In this document: positions 6,380-13,363 of the stretch, piece by piece
Layout: every line of letters starts with the position of its first letter
How positions within the stretch are numbered: position 1 is the first letter of the stretch
NCBI GenBank assembly: GCA_039029915.1
Contig: JBCCFD010000194.1
Coordinates: forward strand, 1-13,576
Direction: 5' to 3'
Origin: QQUD01 sp039029915
Lineage (GTDB): Bacteria > Chloroflexota > Anaerolineae > Promineifilales > Promineifilaceae
DNA: 13,576 nucleotides
Program-made: the position numbers and the translations under genes
The notes under the pieces: model-generated
Databases searched by the model: none
Seen by the model: the letters and a program-made list of their open reading frames with translations, nothing else
Told to the model about the DNA's origin: nothing

Positions 6380-7357
6380 TTGCTCCCACCATTCAATTAA
6401 CTCTTGAGCAATATCCGCTGCAGTTTCAATGGCATCAATTTGATTTGTTACCGGTTCGTCAATTTTAAGATCTCGTAGGCTGTGACGAGTTTGCGAAATC
6501 ACAAGGGTGCCTTTCTTGGTTGAATTGATGGCATAGCCTGCCTGTTGAGCCATTTTTTTCAGGGGTTCATCCTCAAAGGCATTGGCAACCTCAATGGATA
6601 CTCTACCTGGATTTTTTTCGTTGGCTGTTTTTAAGCGGAGGGTGGGTAACTTGCCGTTTTGATGAGGTGATAACTGCTCTTCAAACTTAATAAACCGCGC
6701 AATCTTATGATAAGCACTTTTTGATTTCTGTCGATTGCTGACTCCTAATTGAAGGCCGTTCCTAGCGAAGATTAGCTCCGCTGCTGCAATATTCCAGTCG
6801 GTTAGACTTTGATCTTGGATGGCGCTATAGAGAGTGCTTTTTTGAGTGGCACCAGTGAGGAGTTGTTCCCGCCAGCGAAGCCGAGCGGCTAATTCGCTGG
6901 CTTCGGGGGTTAAGCGTTTCTCTAGCTGTAAACGACGTTTTGCAAGCTGGTTAGCGATAGTTTCAAACGGGATGACAGCTTGATATTGGGCAGATTCTTT
7001 TGGATGACGCCGAAGCCATGCGCTTGGGGCAACGAGGGCGTTTCCGGCAATTGTAGCTTTTGTGTCCTTGAGTGCCTCATTGTAACGAGCGGCTTGTCTT
7101 GGTTGCGGCTGGGCACCAATTTTATCTTCGATATGAAGTTCGATAGTTAGGTCGGTCCATTCAAACTCTACTAAAATATCCGTTTCGCCATTGAGACGAT
7201 GATGTCCTATGGTCGTCAATATGGAGTCTGGCGTTGAAGTAGGTACCTGCTCGCCTAAGACCCTTTGAGCAAACCAAAGGGCAAATTCGGCAGAGGTTTC
7301 AAACTCTTCAGCAAGTAATCGATCGATATGGCGCTCTCGGAGCAGCTTTACATTCAA
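6353..7357 (-). CDS. PD-(D/E)XK nuclease-like protein, 3' end supplied by a repeat
   Basis: 334 residues. A likely PD-(D/E)XK core is visible: GETDILVEF with D60, then IELHIEDKIGA with E77-x-K79, followed by QPRQAARY (Q88, Y92), an arrangement seen in the restriction-endonuclease-like fold where Asp, Glu and Lys bind the metal and a downstream Gln/Tyr helix supports the site. The rest is mostly charged helix and unrecognised. Target could be DNA in defence, repair or an element; not decided. GAGG lies ten bases before the ATG, a loose ribosome site. The last eight residues (LCVPKFLN) and the stop codon are encoded by the dispersed repeat, so the native C terminus has been replaced. It may follow the 164-residue gene in one transcript. 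Confidence 0.68.
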   Translation of the reverse strand: MNVKLLRERHIDRLLAEEFETSAEFALWFAQRVLGEQVPTSTPDSILTTIGHHRLNGETDILVEFEWTDLTIELHIEDKIGAQPQPRQAARYNEALKDTKATIAGNALVAPSAWLRRHPKESAQYQAVIPFETIANQLAKRRLQLEKRLTPEASELAARLRWREQLLTGATQKSTLYSAIQDQSLTDWNIAAAELIFARNGLQLGVSNRQKSKSAYHKIARFIKFEEQLSPHQNGKLPTLRLKTANEKNPGRVSIEVANAFEDEPLKKMAQQAGYAINSTKKGTLVISQTRHSLRDLKIDEPVTNQIDAIETAADIAQELIEWWEQLCVPKFLN

Positions 7358-7556
7358 TGTTGACCTCGCAATTACAGAACGGCCAGATGTAAAACGGCCG
7401 TTTTTTCCAAAGTTGCAAATTAAACTGGGCGCGTTGCGGCTTTGCAGACTGGGTAAATGCTTTTATTAGCGGAAGCCATAAAGTGAGTGCCACCTTTGTC
7501 GATAGCGATGCGAATTTAGCAAAAGCCGTTGGGCTAAACTGTGGGTTGAGTTTCAT
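7308..7556 (-). CDS. Doubtful small ORF (82 aa) between two - strand genes
   Basis: 82 codons starting four bases after the stop of the 164-residue gene, with AGGG close upstream of ATG, and overlapping the start of the nuclease-like gene by 50 nt in another frame. The first half (MKLNPQFSPTAFAKFASLST) is protein-like; the second half runs through the hairpin at 7378-7402 and then shadows the next gene. No family recognised. It could be a small coupled protein, a decayed gene or chance. Confidence 0.2.
   Translation of the reverse strand: MKLNPQFSPTAFAKFASLSTKVALTLWLPLIKAFTQSAKPQRAQFNLQLWKKRPFYIWPFCNCEVNIECKAAPRAPYRSITC
7378..7406 (+). terminator. Hairpin with T-run, built on an ACGGCCGT copy
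   Basis: AACGGCC (7378-7384) pairs perfectly with GGCCGTT (7396-7402) across an 11-nt loop, and the T-run continues to 7406. In shape it is a + strand intrinsic terminator, yet the surrounding genes are on the - strand, where the hairpin lies only 21 nt upstream of the nuclease-like start codon. It may act on antisense transcription, or simply be a half and a full copy of the repeated palindrome side by side. Confidence 0.45.
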
Positions 7557-7560
7557 TTCC

Positions 7561-8055
7561 CTAAACGCATTTTATTGATTGACTGTCTAGGTTACTAGTA
7601 GTGTGCCGTGCAATTCCATTTTCGTCGAGTGCGTTAAAAATTGCTAGCGTGCTCCCGTCGTCTAGCGAGAGCAAGAGATCTGTCCATATATGATGCGCTT
7701 GAGTCTCGATGCTCATTTGGCCTTTTCTTAAAGAAACGGCCGTTAATCGCTTGCCTAGTACCTGATCAAGAACGTTGACTCCCTCCGTTAGCCAGCGAAC
7801 CGTTTGCCCAGCGAGTGAATAGGGAACAACTGCACCTGCCTCAATGGCCAGCTCATCAAACTTTTGCCACGATATCGAAAGCTTTTGATCGCCAAAGGTA
7901 AGAACGAGTGGAAGATCCATCCAATTATCCCACCGCTGTTCATCTTCAAGCCAAAGTTGAGGCAGTTCGTAAAAGGAGATTTCTTTACCAACTAAGCCTG
8001 AAAATTTGCTTTTGATTAACTCAATTTTGTCTTCTAGCTTGCTAACGTAGTTCAT
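7561..8055 (-). CDS. Unknown protein, 164 aa
   Basis: 164 residues, acidic, without signal peptide or membrane segment, so probably cytoplasmic. It opens with a helix (VSKLEDKIELIKSKFSGLVG); WLEDEQRWDNWMDLPLVLTF and KLSISWQKFDELAI follow, a tryptophan-rich beta-type pattern; a second beta-rich part contains LLLSLDDGSTLAIFNALDENGI. The general look is that of small immunity-type or SMI1-neighbour proteins, but no family can be named from sequence alone. GAGAGG lies ten bases before ATG. It sits 113 nt downstream of the SUKH-LRR gene on the same strand. One ACGGCCGT copy encodes its Leu-Thr-Ala-Val. Confidence 0.65.
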   Translation of the reverse strand: MNYVSKLEDKIELIKSKFSGLVGKEISFYELPQLWLEDEQRWDNWMDLPLVLTFGDQKLSISWQKFDELAIEAGAVVPYSLAGQTVRWLTEGVNVLDQVLGKRLTAVSLRKGQMSIETQAHHIWTDLLLSLDDGSTLAIFNALDENGIARHTTSNLDSQSIKCV

Positions 8056-8168
8056 GAGCGGTTGACCTCTCTCTGCACCTAATTGACGTTTGGCAAACCC
8101 CGTTGGACCGAACAGCCCCAGCAGGGAGCCGTTGATTCTTGGGCTAGAAAAACGGCCGTAGTTCTAAA

Positions 8169-9245
8169 CTAAAATTTGATTTTTGTATTGGGCAACCAGT
8201 GTTGTAGATTGTTGATTGCTTCCGATGATAATGGATTTTGAGAGAGTGTAATTTCTCGTAGATTTTTTAAATTTTGTATCTCTGGTGGCATCTCAGAAAT
8301 TAAATTATTTGGAAGATACAAAGATTCCAAGTTGACCAAACTTCCAATCACATTTGTGGGCAACTGGCGGATTTGATTGTTATCAAAGCTGAGTCGTTTT
8401 AATTTTGTTAAATTCGCTAGTTCGGGGTTGAGCGTTGAGAGATGGTTACTTCCGATATTTAAATTTTCAAGTGCAATCAATTGGCCAATTTCTTGGGGTA
8501 GATCGGTTAATTGGTTCTGATTAAGGCGCAAATCGGTTAGCTGTGTTAAGTTCCCCAGTCTAGGCGAAATCTTTTGTAGTTTCACGAATGAGGCATAAAG
8601 ATGCGTCAAATTCTTAAAATCAAAAAGTCGTTCAGGAAGCCTGCCTTCTCTAAATGCTTTGCGAATACTTGCATCCTCACTCCATTCAAGCGCTCTCTTT
8701 GATAGTGTGACCTTTTTCACTTTATCATCAGGCATCATCAGATCATCAAACTTTGAAATATGTTCTGCATTTTTCGCATAATACTCCATCAAGCTGATAA
8801 CATACTCGCTAAATTTTGCGTATCTTTGTTTGATCCCGCCTTCTTCCATGTCATCGTTGCCATCATCACAATCAGACCCAAAGTAAACGGGTGGGTCATG
8901 CCCCTCTGAGGCTCGTAAATACAAAAATTGATAGCCATGATGCTCTAAAAGAAAAATAGCATCATCCGGTAATTGAGCAGCGGGGTTTTTACACGATTTG
9001 AGGATGCTGAGAGCTGTTTTTCGTACACTGTTATGATGTTTTATGTAGTGATAAAAATATAGCCATTCTAATTTAAGCTGCCCTAACCAAGATAAATACT
9101 CGCGCAATGCGGCTGGTAAGGACAAACCGAGTGCGCTTTCTAACTCTGAAATCGTTTCATCGGAGCAGCCTGAAATCAGCTCTGGTCGAACAAAATTGAG
9201 CTCCTCAAATCGTTGTTTAGCTTGAGCCAAATATTGTCTTTTCAT
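8169..9245 (-). CDS. SUKH (SMI1/KNR4)-domain protein fused to leucine-rich repeats
   Basis: 358 residues in two parts. Residues about 25-155 match the SUKH/SMI1-KNR4 fold: CSDETISELESALGLSLPAAL, LREYLSWLG, PDDAIFLLEHHGYQFLYL, PPVYFG, and KFSEYVISLMEYY. SUKH proteins are known as immunity proteins against polymorphic toxins and also occur as general interaction modules. Residues about 210-345 are roughly five 23-residue leucine-rich repeats of the LxxLxLxxNxLxxLPxEIxxL type, giving a protein-binding solenoid. No signal peptide, so cytoplasmic. The ATG has only an A-rich leader and no good Shine-Dalgarno. Upstream on the same strand lies the nucleotidyltransferase, 64 nt away. Role probably immunity or sensing by protein contact; the partner is unknown. 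Confidence 0.82.
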   Translation of the reverse strand: MKRQYLAQAKQRFEELNFVRPELISGCSDETISELESALGLSLPAALREYLSWLGQLKLEWLYFYHYIKHHNSVRKTALSILKSCKNPAAQLPDDAIFLLEHHGYQFLYLRASEGHDPPVYFGSDCDDGNDDMEEGGIKQRYAKFSEYVISLMEYYAKNAEHISKFDDLMMPDDKVKKVTLSKRALEWSEDASIRKAFREGRLPERLFDFKNLTHLYASFVKLQKISPRLGNLTQLTDLRLNQNQLTDLPQEIGQLIALENLNIGSNHLSTLNPELANLTKLKRLSFDNNQIRQLPTNVIGSLVNLESLYLPNNLISEMPPEIQNLKNLREITLSQNPLSSEAINNLQHWLPNTKIKF

Positions 9246-9250
9246 TTTTC

Positions 9251-9287
9251 AAAAAAAAACTAATTTCTTTCAAATCAAAATTGAAAG
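9251..9287 (-). terminator. Weak AT-rich hairpin followed by poly-T
   Basis: Read on the - strand, CTTTCAA (9287-9281) pairs with TTGAAAG (9273-9267) over a 7-nt loop; seven bases later comes a run of nine T (9259-9251). It lies between the nucleotidyltransferase stop and the SUKH-LRR start. The stem has only two G-C pairs and the T-run is not adjacent, so termination would be partial at best. Confidence 0.3.
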
Positions 9288-9309
9288 CTATTGTGCATCG
9301 ATTTTCTCA

Positions 9310-10176
9310 TTACCGTTTAATAATGACTTCTTTTTGCACGCTCCACACTTTTCTAACAATTTTCTCAATTTCATGTGGATATTCAAACTCATATTTTTTA
9401 GCCAGACAGCGACCAACCTGCGACATTTCTTCGCGTATTGCTTCGATAGCAACGGCCGTTTCTTCAGGTGTCCGCGATGGCAAGCCCATCAGCGCTTTAC
9501 GATCATCCGTAAGATAGCCCTCCAACCCTCTGTGCAGCTTGTCGAGCATATGGAGCGTTGCCCGTGCCGTGATATCTTTGCCAACGGCTTGCATGTGCCA
9601 CGCCCGCAGCAAAGCTAATCGTTCATAATAAAGGCCAACAAATGGGGAAAGATCATATTTTCGAGCCAACCCCTTCATTTCCTTGTGTGTCGTAATCCAA
9701 TAATCAATTAGAAACTGTCGAGCTTCAACATTGTTAATTTCTTTGATAAGGGAGGTAGAAGGGCGCGAAAATTGGGCTAACTTTTCTCCAAAAGCCTCAT
9801 CTCGACAGCCGAGAATAACAATAGCCGGTTCAAAATTTTGGCGCGTTGTGTCCTGCACAAAAAAATCAAGAATTGTGCCATCATCCAGAATAAGATGATG
9901 AAGAACCGCTTCCTCCCCGAATTTCTTTAAAGCGCCACCACAGGGAAGAATTGGCAGATATTTATCCCAGTCTGGTGCGTCCCATTGGTCCACTGCTCCT
10001 GGCTCAACCGCAATCCGAAAATCAATGTCACTATAAATGTCGCCGTGGCCAGCTGCTAGGCTACCCCCCACCCAAATCGCTTGAATATTTTTATGCTCGG
10101 TACACTTATCAGCAATATTCTGTATTAAATCAGCGTGTGGGCCATTTTTTAGCGGGCCAAGTTCGATATTTTGCAT
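9310..10176 (-). CDS. Nucleotidyltransferase-fold protein (Pol beta-like)
   Basis: 288 residues. IWVGGSLAAGHGDIYSDIDFRI (34-55) carries the GS-x9-SDxD signature of Pol beta-like nucleotidyltransferases: G38-S39, metal-binding D50 and D52, with the third aspartate probably D104 in DDGTILDFF. The C-terminal half is helical (FLIDYWITTHKEMKGLARKYD, then LYYERLALLRAWHM), as in aminoglycoside and lincosamide adenylyltransferases, but is not close enough to any resistance enzyme to name a substrate. A stand-alone NMP-transferring enzyme is the safest reading; a toxin-type NTase is less likely at this length. It starts 12 nt after the oxygenase stop, and AGGG overlapping that stop codon is its ribosome site, so the two are likely cotranscribed. 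One in-frame ACGGCCGT copy encodes Thr-Ala-Val. Confidence 0.8.
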   Translation of the reverse strand: MQNIELGPLKNGPHADLIQNIADKCTEHKNIQAIWVGGSLAAGHGDIYSDIDFRIAVEPGAVDQWDAPDWDKYLPILPCGGALKKFGEEAVLHHLILDDGTILDFFVQDTTRQNFEPAIVILGCRDEAFGEKLAQFSRPSTSLIKEINNVEARQFLIDYWITTHKEMKGLARKYDLSPFVGLYYERLALLRAWHMQAVGKDITARATLHMLDKLHRGLEGYLTDDRKALMGLPSRTPEETAVAIEAIREEMSQVGRCLAKKYEFEYPHEIEKIVRKVWSVQKEVIIKR

Positions 10177-10188
10177 CTGTTAAATTCC

Positions 10189-11040
10189 CTAGGTGCCAAA
10201 TATTTGTTCGTTTACGATTTCTTCTTGGAGCTCCATCACTTCTTGGCCCGCTTTATCCACCCAGATGCCGCAGGTACCGCCTACTTCACTGGTGCCCATC
10301 TCGATTTCGGTCCCGTCCATTCGTAAAACGGGATGATACCATTCGTACACCTGCTTAGCTTCACCAACGATGTAATGACCAATCAGAGAACGGCGGAAGC
10401 GGTCGGTGGTGCTGTTAGGTAAGCTGCCGTGCACGATTTGACCGTTGAAAAACAAAACGTCGCCAGCTTTCATGGGAACAGGCCGCTCTTCCTCACCTTC
10501 TGGTAAGGGAACGGTGACATCTGTGAAACTTAGTTCCGTATCGGCCTCGGTCAGGCAGAGCAGAGGCCATTCCTGGCTGCCTGGTACGACGCGAATGCAG
10601 CCGTTGTCAGCATCACAATCGTCAATGGCCATCCATGCGGCCATGCAGGTGCCGGGCTGAACCCGCAGGTAGTATTGGTCTTGATGAAGAGCTTGACCAC
10701 GGGCACCGGGTGGCTTGAAGTAGAACATCGTTTGAACGGCGAAAGGCTCAGCACCGAGAAAAGCGGTTAGCGCGCTATTAATGCGCTCATTAGTAAGCCA
10801 GTTGAGGCTGGCCTCGTCGCGGCGGTGGGGCTGCATAATGCGGGGATAGATTTTGAGAGGGTCCGTTTCTTTTTCAAGATCAAGCCCATTATTCCAATGA
10901 CCGCTAGCGGCCTGCTCACGAACTCGCATCTCTTCGTAGTGCGTTTTGAAAAATTCTACTTCTTCAGTGGAAAACATGCCGCGCACGACAGCATATCCAT
11001 TCTCGTTGTAAAAATCGATTTGGCTTTGCTGAATCATCAT
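10189..11040 (-). CDS. Phytanoyl-CoA dioxygenase-family (PhyH) oxygenase
   Basis: 283 residues, a usual length for bacterial PhyH proteins. These are non-haem Fe(II)/2-oxoglutarate-dependent oxygenases that hydroxylate small molecules in the cytoplasm. The iron triad is visible: H119-x-D121 in ALHQDQYYL and H204 in GQIVHGSLPNS; R214, R216 or R217 (DRFRRSLIGHY) would bind 2-oxoglutarate. The N-terminal FYNENGYAVVRGMFSTEEV and the DADNGCIRVVPGSQEW segments are typical. AGGGG lies just before the ATG pair at 11040/11037. It is first in a - strand unit with the nucleotidyltransferase and divergent from an AraC regulator, which may control it. Substrate unknown; many such genes sit near sugar or secondary-metabolite genes. 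Confidence 0.9.
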   Translation of the reverse strand: MMIQQSQIDFYNENGYAVVRGMFSTEEVEFFKTHYEEMRVREQAASGHWNNGLDLEKETDPLKIYPRIMQPHRRDEASLNWLTNERINSALTAFLGAEPFAVQTMFYFKPPGARGQALHQDQYYLRVQPGTCMAAWMAIDDCDADNGCIRVVPGSQEWPLLCLTEADTELSFTDVTVPLPEGEEERPVPMKAGDVLFFNGQIVHGSLPNSTTDRFRRSLIGHYIVGEAKQVYEWYHPVLRMDGTEIEMGTSEVGGTCGIWVDKAGQEVMELQEEIVNEQIFGT

Positions 11041-11196
11041 AAATCCCCTTTCTAAAATTGTATCAGGTATCAGATAGTTGGAATGCTACTCTGCTATCAA
11101 ATGCAAGTGTTTTGTTATTTTAGAGGCTTAATCATCTGAATTGAATAGAGAATATCATTGTATAAATGGATTATCCTGCTATTTTTGAGAGGTATG
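11041..11196. promoter_or_regulatory. Divergent intergenic region, oxygenase / AraC regulator
   Basis: This 156-nt region must hold both promoters. On the + strand TTGAAT (11141-11146) and TATAAA (11161-11166) are only 14 nt apart, a poor pair, so no promoter is asserted. TATCAGG-TATCAGA (11061-11074) is a short direct repeat with 7-bp period 20-35 nt before the oxygenase start; it could be a regulator half-site pair or a short heptamer repeat. Confidence 0.35.
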
Positions 11197-12075
11197 ATGA
11201 GCCAGATGTTGAACTTAGGTGAAGAGAGTCATTACATTTTTCCCGATGAAATTAATGAAAAACAGAAACAACATCCGCTATTGCAAGGGCTGTTTGTAAG
11301 TCGGGCTGGCCATTTCCGGCAAAATGAGTCATTTTTGACCCACCGCCCCAATGGCTTGGCTGATTCGCATATCTTGATTTATTGTATAAGCGGTGAGGGG
11401 TGGTTTGAATCTCAAGGGCAGCGATGGAAGATTCAAGCAGGAGATATGCTTTTTGTGTTGGCGAATGAGCCGCATGCTTATGCCAGTCGTGAGGATGACT
11501 TATGGGAAATTCAATGGGTGCATTTTAATGGTCACCGAGCAGCTGCTTTTTTGGCCCTAATTTCGGTGACGCCAAATAGTCCTGTTGTGCATGTTGGTCA
11601 TCAATTCAAGCTTGTGGCTCAGTTTAATGAGATTTTGGTACTGTGTCAGTTGGGGTATAGCCTTTTTATTTTAATTCAAATTGGGGGAATGTTTAGACAA
11701 ATTCTGAGCCGTGTGGCGCTTGACCTCTCGTTTGCGCCGTCTAATCAGAAAGGTTTGGATGTGGAGAAGACGATCCAGCTGATGCAGGAAAGGATATCGA
11801 CGAACTTGTCGGTCAGTGAGTTAGCAACGGCCGTTAATTTATCCGAATCTCACTTTTCCCGTCAGTTTCATAGCAAAACAGGGTATTCACCACTCGACTA
11901 CTTTATCCGTCTCAAAATGCAAAGAGCATGTGACCGGCTGTATGCAACCGACCTACCTATACAAGAAATTGGACGCTCCTTGGGATATAGCGATCCGTAT
12001 TATTTCTCACGACTGTTCAAAAAAACAATTGGTGTATCACCTAGACAGTTTCGTCATCAAAAGACAGGGTCATAG
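11197..12075 (+). CDS. AraC-family transcriptional regulator with N-terminal cupin
   Basis: 292 residues from ATG 11197. The N-terminal part contains an AraC-type cupin ligand-binding domain (about 57-110: HILIYCISGEGWFES, WKIQAGDMLFVLANEPHAY, WEIQWVHFNG). The C-terminal about 100 residues hold the double helix-turn-helix: NLSVSELATAVNLSESHFSR, then LPIQEIGRSLGYSDPYYFSR, ending with the signature GVSPRQFR. GAGAGG (11187-11192) fits ATG 11197 (or 11194); a longer frame from TTG 11158 has no ribosome site. Members of this type usually sense a sugar and activate glycan-use genes; the GH172-like gene 139 nt downstream is the likely target, and the divergent oxygenase is a second candidate. One in-frame ACGGCCGT copy lies in the first helix-turn-helix. 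Confidence 0.9.
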   Translation: MSQMLNLGEESHYIFPDEINEKQKQHPLLQGLFVSRAGHFRQNESFLTHRPNGLADSHILIYCISGEGWFESQGQRWKIQAGDMLFVLANEPHAYASREDDLWEIQWVHFNGHRAAAFLALISVTPNSPVVHVGHQFKLVAQFNEILVLCQLGYSLFILIQIGGMFRQILSRVALDLSFAPSNQKGLDVEKTIQLMQERISTNLSVSELATAVNLSESHFSRQFHSKTGYSPLDYFIRLKMQRACDRLYATDLPIQEIGRSLGYSDPYYFSRLFKKTIGVSPRQFRHQKTGS

Positions 12076-12120
12076 CTGATTGACAATGTCTTCTCATTCG
12101 CCTAGATTCGCAGATATAGC

Positions 12121-12192
12121 AATTCAGCATTTCAGCACCTCAGCAATTCAGCATTTCAGCCGACTGGCTGACAAGTTGACTAGCTGAAATGC
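12121..12192 (+). repeat. Octamer-register repeat tract with hairpin potential
   Basis: Nine consecutive 8-mers without phase break: AATTCAGC, ATTTCAGC, ACCTCAGC, AATTCAGC, ATTTCAGC (12121-12160), then four diverged ones ending TGACTAGC and TGAAATGC. A 19-bp direct repeat (12118-12136 and 12142-12160) results. AGCATTTCAGC (12150-12160) pairs perfectly with GCTGAAATGCT (12183-12193) over a 22-nt loop, placing an 11-bp hairpin seven bases before the ribosome site of the GH172-like gene. No T-run follows it, so it is not a standard terminator. Confidence 0.75.
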
Positions 12193-12214
12193 TCAAAATA
12201 AGGAGAAGGAATGT

Positions 12215-13348
12215 ATGTCACAATGGAAGAATACACCGCTCGGTAATTTGCCTCGCATCCGCCATGTTAAAACGAAGCGCATTTCTAGCTGGGACAAGAC
12301 GGGGGGAAATGATGATTTTATTATTGTGAATCCGGGAGAAACGGCCGTCTTAGCCGACATCACCGGTGCTGGCACAATCAATCACTTTTGGTGCACCATG
12401 GGGACCTATCAAGTGGACTACTTGCGCCGCATCGTTTTAAAAATGCGCTGGGACAACGAAGAGGATTACTCCGTTGAAGTGCCTATTGGCGACTTTTTTG
12501 GGGTTGGTCATGCGCTGAAAACATCTTATAGCTCCATGCCCCTGCAAATGACGCCCGAAGATGGTAAGGGGTTCAACTGCTTTTTTACCATGCCTTACTC
12601 GGGGCGAGCACTGATTGAATTGACCAATGAATGCGACGTGAGCATCATGTATTACTATTTTGTAGATTATGAAATTCACGATGAGATTCCTGAAGACTTG
12701 GGGCGGTTCCATGCTCAGTGGCACCGCCAAAACCCAACCGATGGCATCTCAGATGAAGGTTTGACCACCCACGAATGGCTTCATGGGGGTAAAAACTTAG
12801 ATGGTAAAGGGAACTACGTCATTTTAGATGCCGAAGGGCAAGGGGTGTATGTAGGGTGCAATCTAAATATTCACAATTTGTATCCTGAGCAAGAGCTTTG
12901 GGAAGGTCATGTTCCTTGGCCGTTGCGACTGGAAGATCAGAACGATTGGTATTATTCACTTCCCAAAGTGCATTCATGGTTTGGGGAAGGGGACGATATG
13001 ATTTTTATCGATGGGGAGTCGTGGCCACCCACCATGCATGGCACCGGTTTAGAAGATTACTTTAATGCGGCTTGGTGCCCGACAGAAAAATACGATAGCC
13101 TATATCATGGCATCACGGTCGTGCCTGAAGGGCCACGGTGGGCGGGCAAAATATCGATGTACCGCTTCCATGTAGAAGATCCGATTCATTTTGCAGAGTC
13201 GATCAAAGTGACGATTGAGCACGGTCACAATAATCGTCGCAATGATGATTACTCAAGTACCGCGTATTGGTATCAGCATGAGCCGCACAAGAAGTTTCCT
13301 GACCTGCCGCCTGTGTCTCAACGATTGCCCGTTCGGTTGCCGAAGTAG
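12215..13348 (+). CDS. DUF2961 / glycoside hydrolase family 172-like enzyme
   Basis: 377 residues, full length for single-domain members. Diagnostic segments: RISSWDKTGGNDDFIIVNPGE (22-42), LADITGAGTINHFW (46-59), PIGDFFGVGHA (90-100), YYFVDYE (147-153), and HSWFGEGDDMIFIDGE to HGTGLEDYF (253-283). DUF2961 proteins were assigned to GH172, which acts on fructofuranose or arabinofuranose linkages (for example difructose dianhydride and D-arabinan); catalytic glutamates are expected among E258, E268 and E280. No signal peptide, so probably intracellular on imported oligosaccharides. AGGAG (12201-12205) lies nine bases before ATG 12215; an ATG at 12211 is out of frame. It is downstream of an AraC regulator and convergent with another, 15 nt from its stop. 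One in-frame ACGGCCGT copy encodes Thr-Ala-Val. Confidence 0.9.
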   Translation: MSQWKNTPLGNLPRIRHVKTKRISSWDKTGGNDDFIIVNPGETAVLADITGAGTINHFWCTMGTYQVDYLRRIVLKMRWDNEEDYSVEVPIGDFFGVGHALKTSYSSMPLQMTPEDGKGFNCFFTMPYSGRALIELTNECDVSIMYYYFVDYEIHDEIPEDLGRFHAQWHRQNPTDGISDEGLTTHEWLHGGKNLDGKGNYVILDAEGQGVYVGCNLNIHNLYPEQELWEGHVPWPLRLEDQNDWYYSLPKVHSWFGEGDDMIFIDGESWPPTMHGTGLEDYFNAAWCPTEKYDSLYHGITVVPEGPRWAGKISMYRFHVEDPIHFAESIKVTIEHGHNNRRNDDYSSTAYWYQHEPHKKFPDLPPVSQRLPVRLPK

Positions 13349-13363
13349 CAGGAGGGATAAAAA

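Noticed and set aside
6201..6392. 63-codon - strand frame with a duplicated 21-residue peptide
   Set aside because: It is the translation of the tandem dispersed repeat; the peptide duplication mirrors the DNA repeat and there is no ribosome site.
7510..8110. Similar 24-nt stretches upstream of two - strand genes (around 7510-7535 and 8090-8115)
   Set aside because: About 18 of 24 positions match with no clear boundaries; suggestive only, could be chance.
9281..9618. + strand frames opposite the nucleotidyltransferase
   Set aside because: Antisense shadows of a well-supported gene, without ribosome sites or recognisable domains.
11158..11196. TTG-started extension of the AraC regulator
   Set aside because: No ribosome site, and the region is promoter-like; ATG 11197 has GAGAGG upstream.
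12118..12193. Possible CRISPR-like direct repeats (19 bp, 24-bp period)
   Set aside because: Only two copies with a 5-nt spacer; the pattern is fully explained by octamer units, and no cas genes are present.
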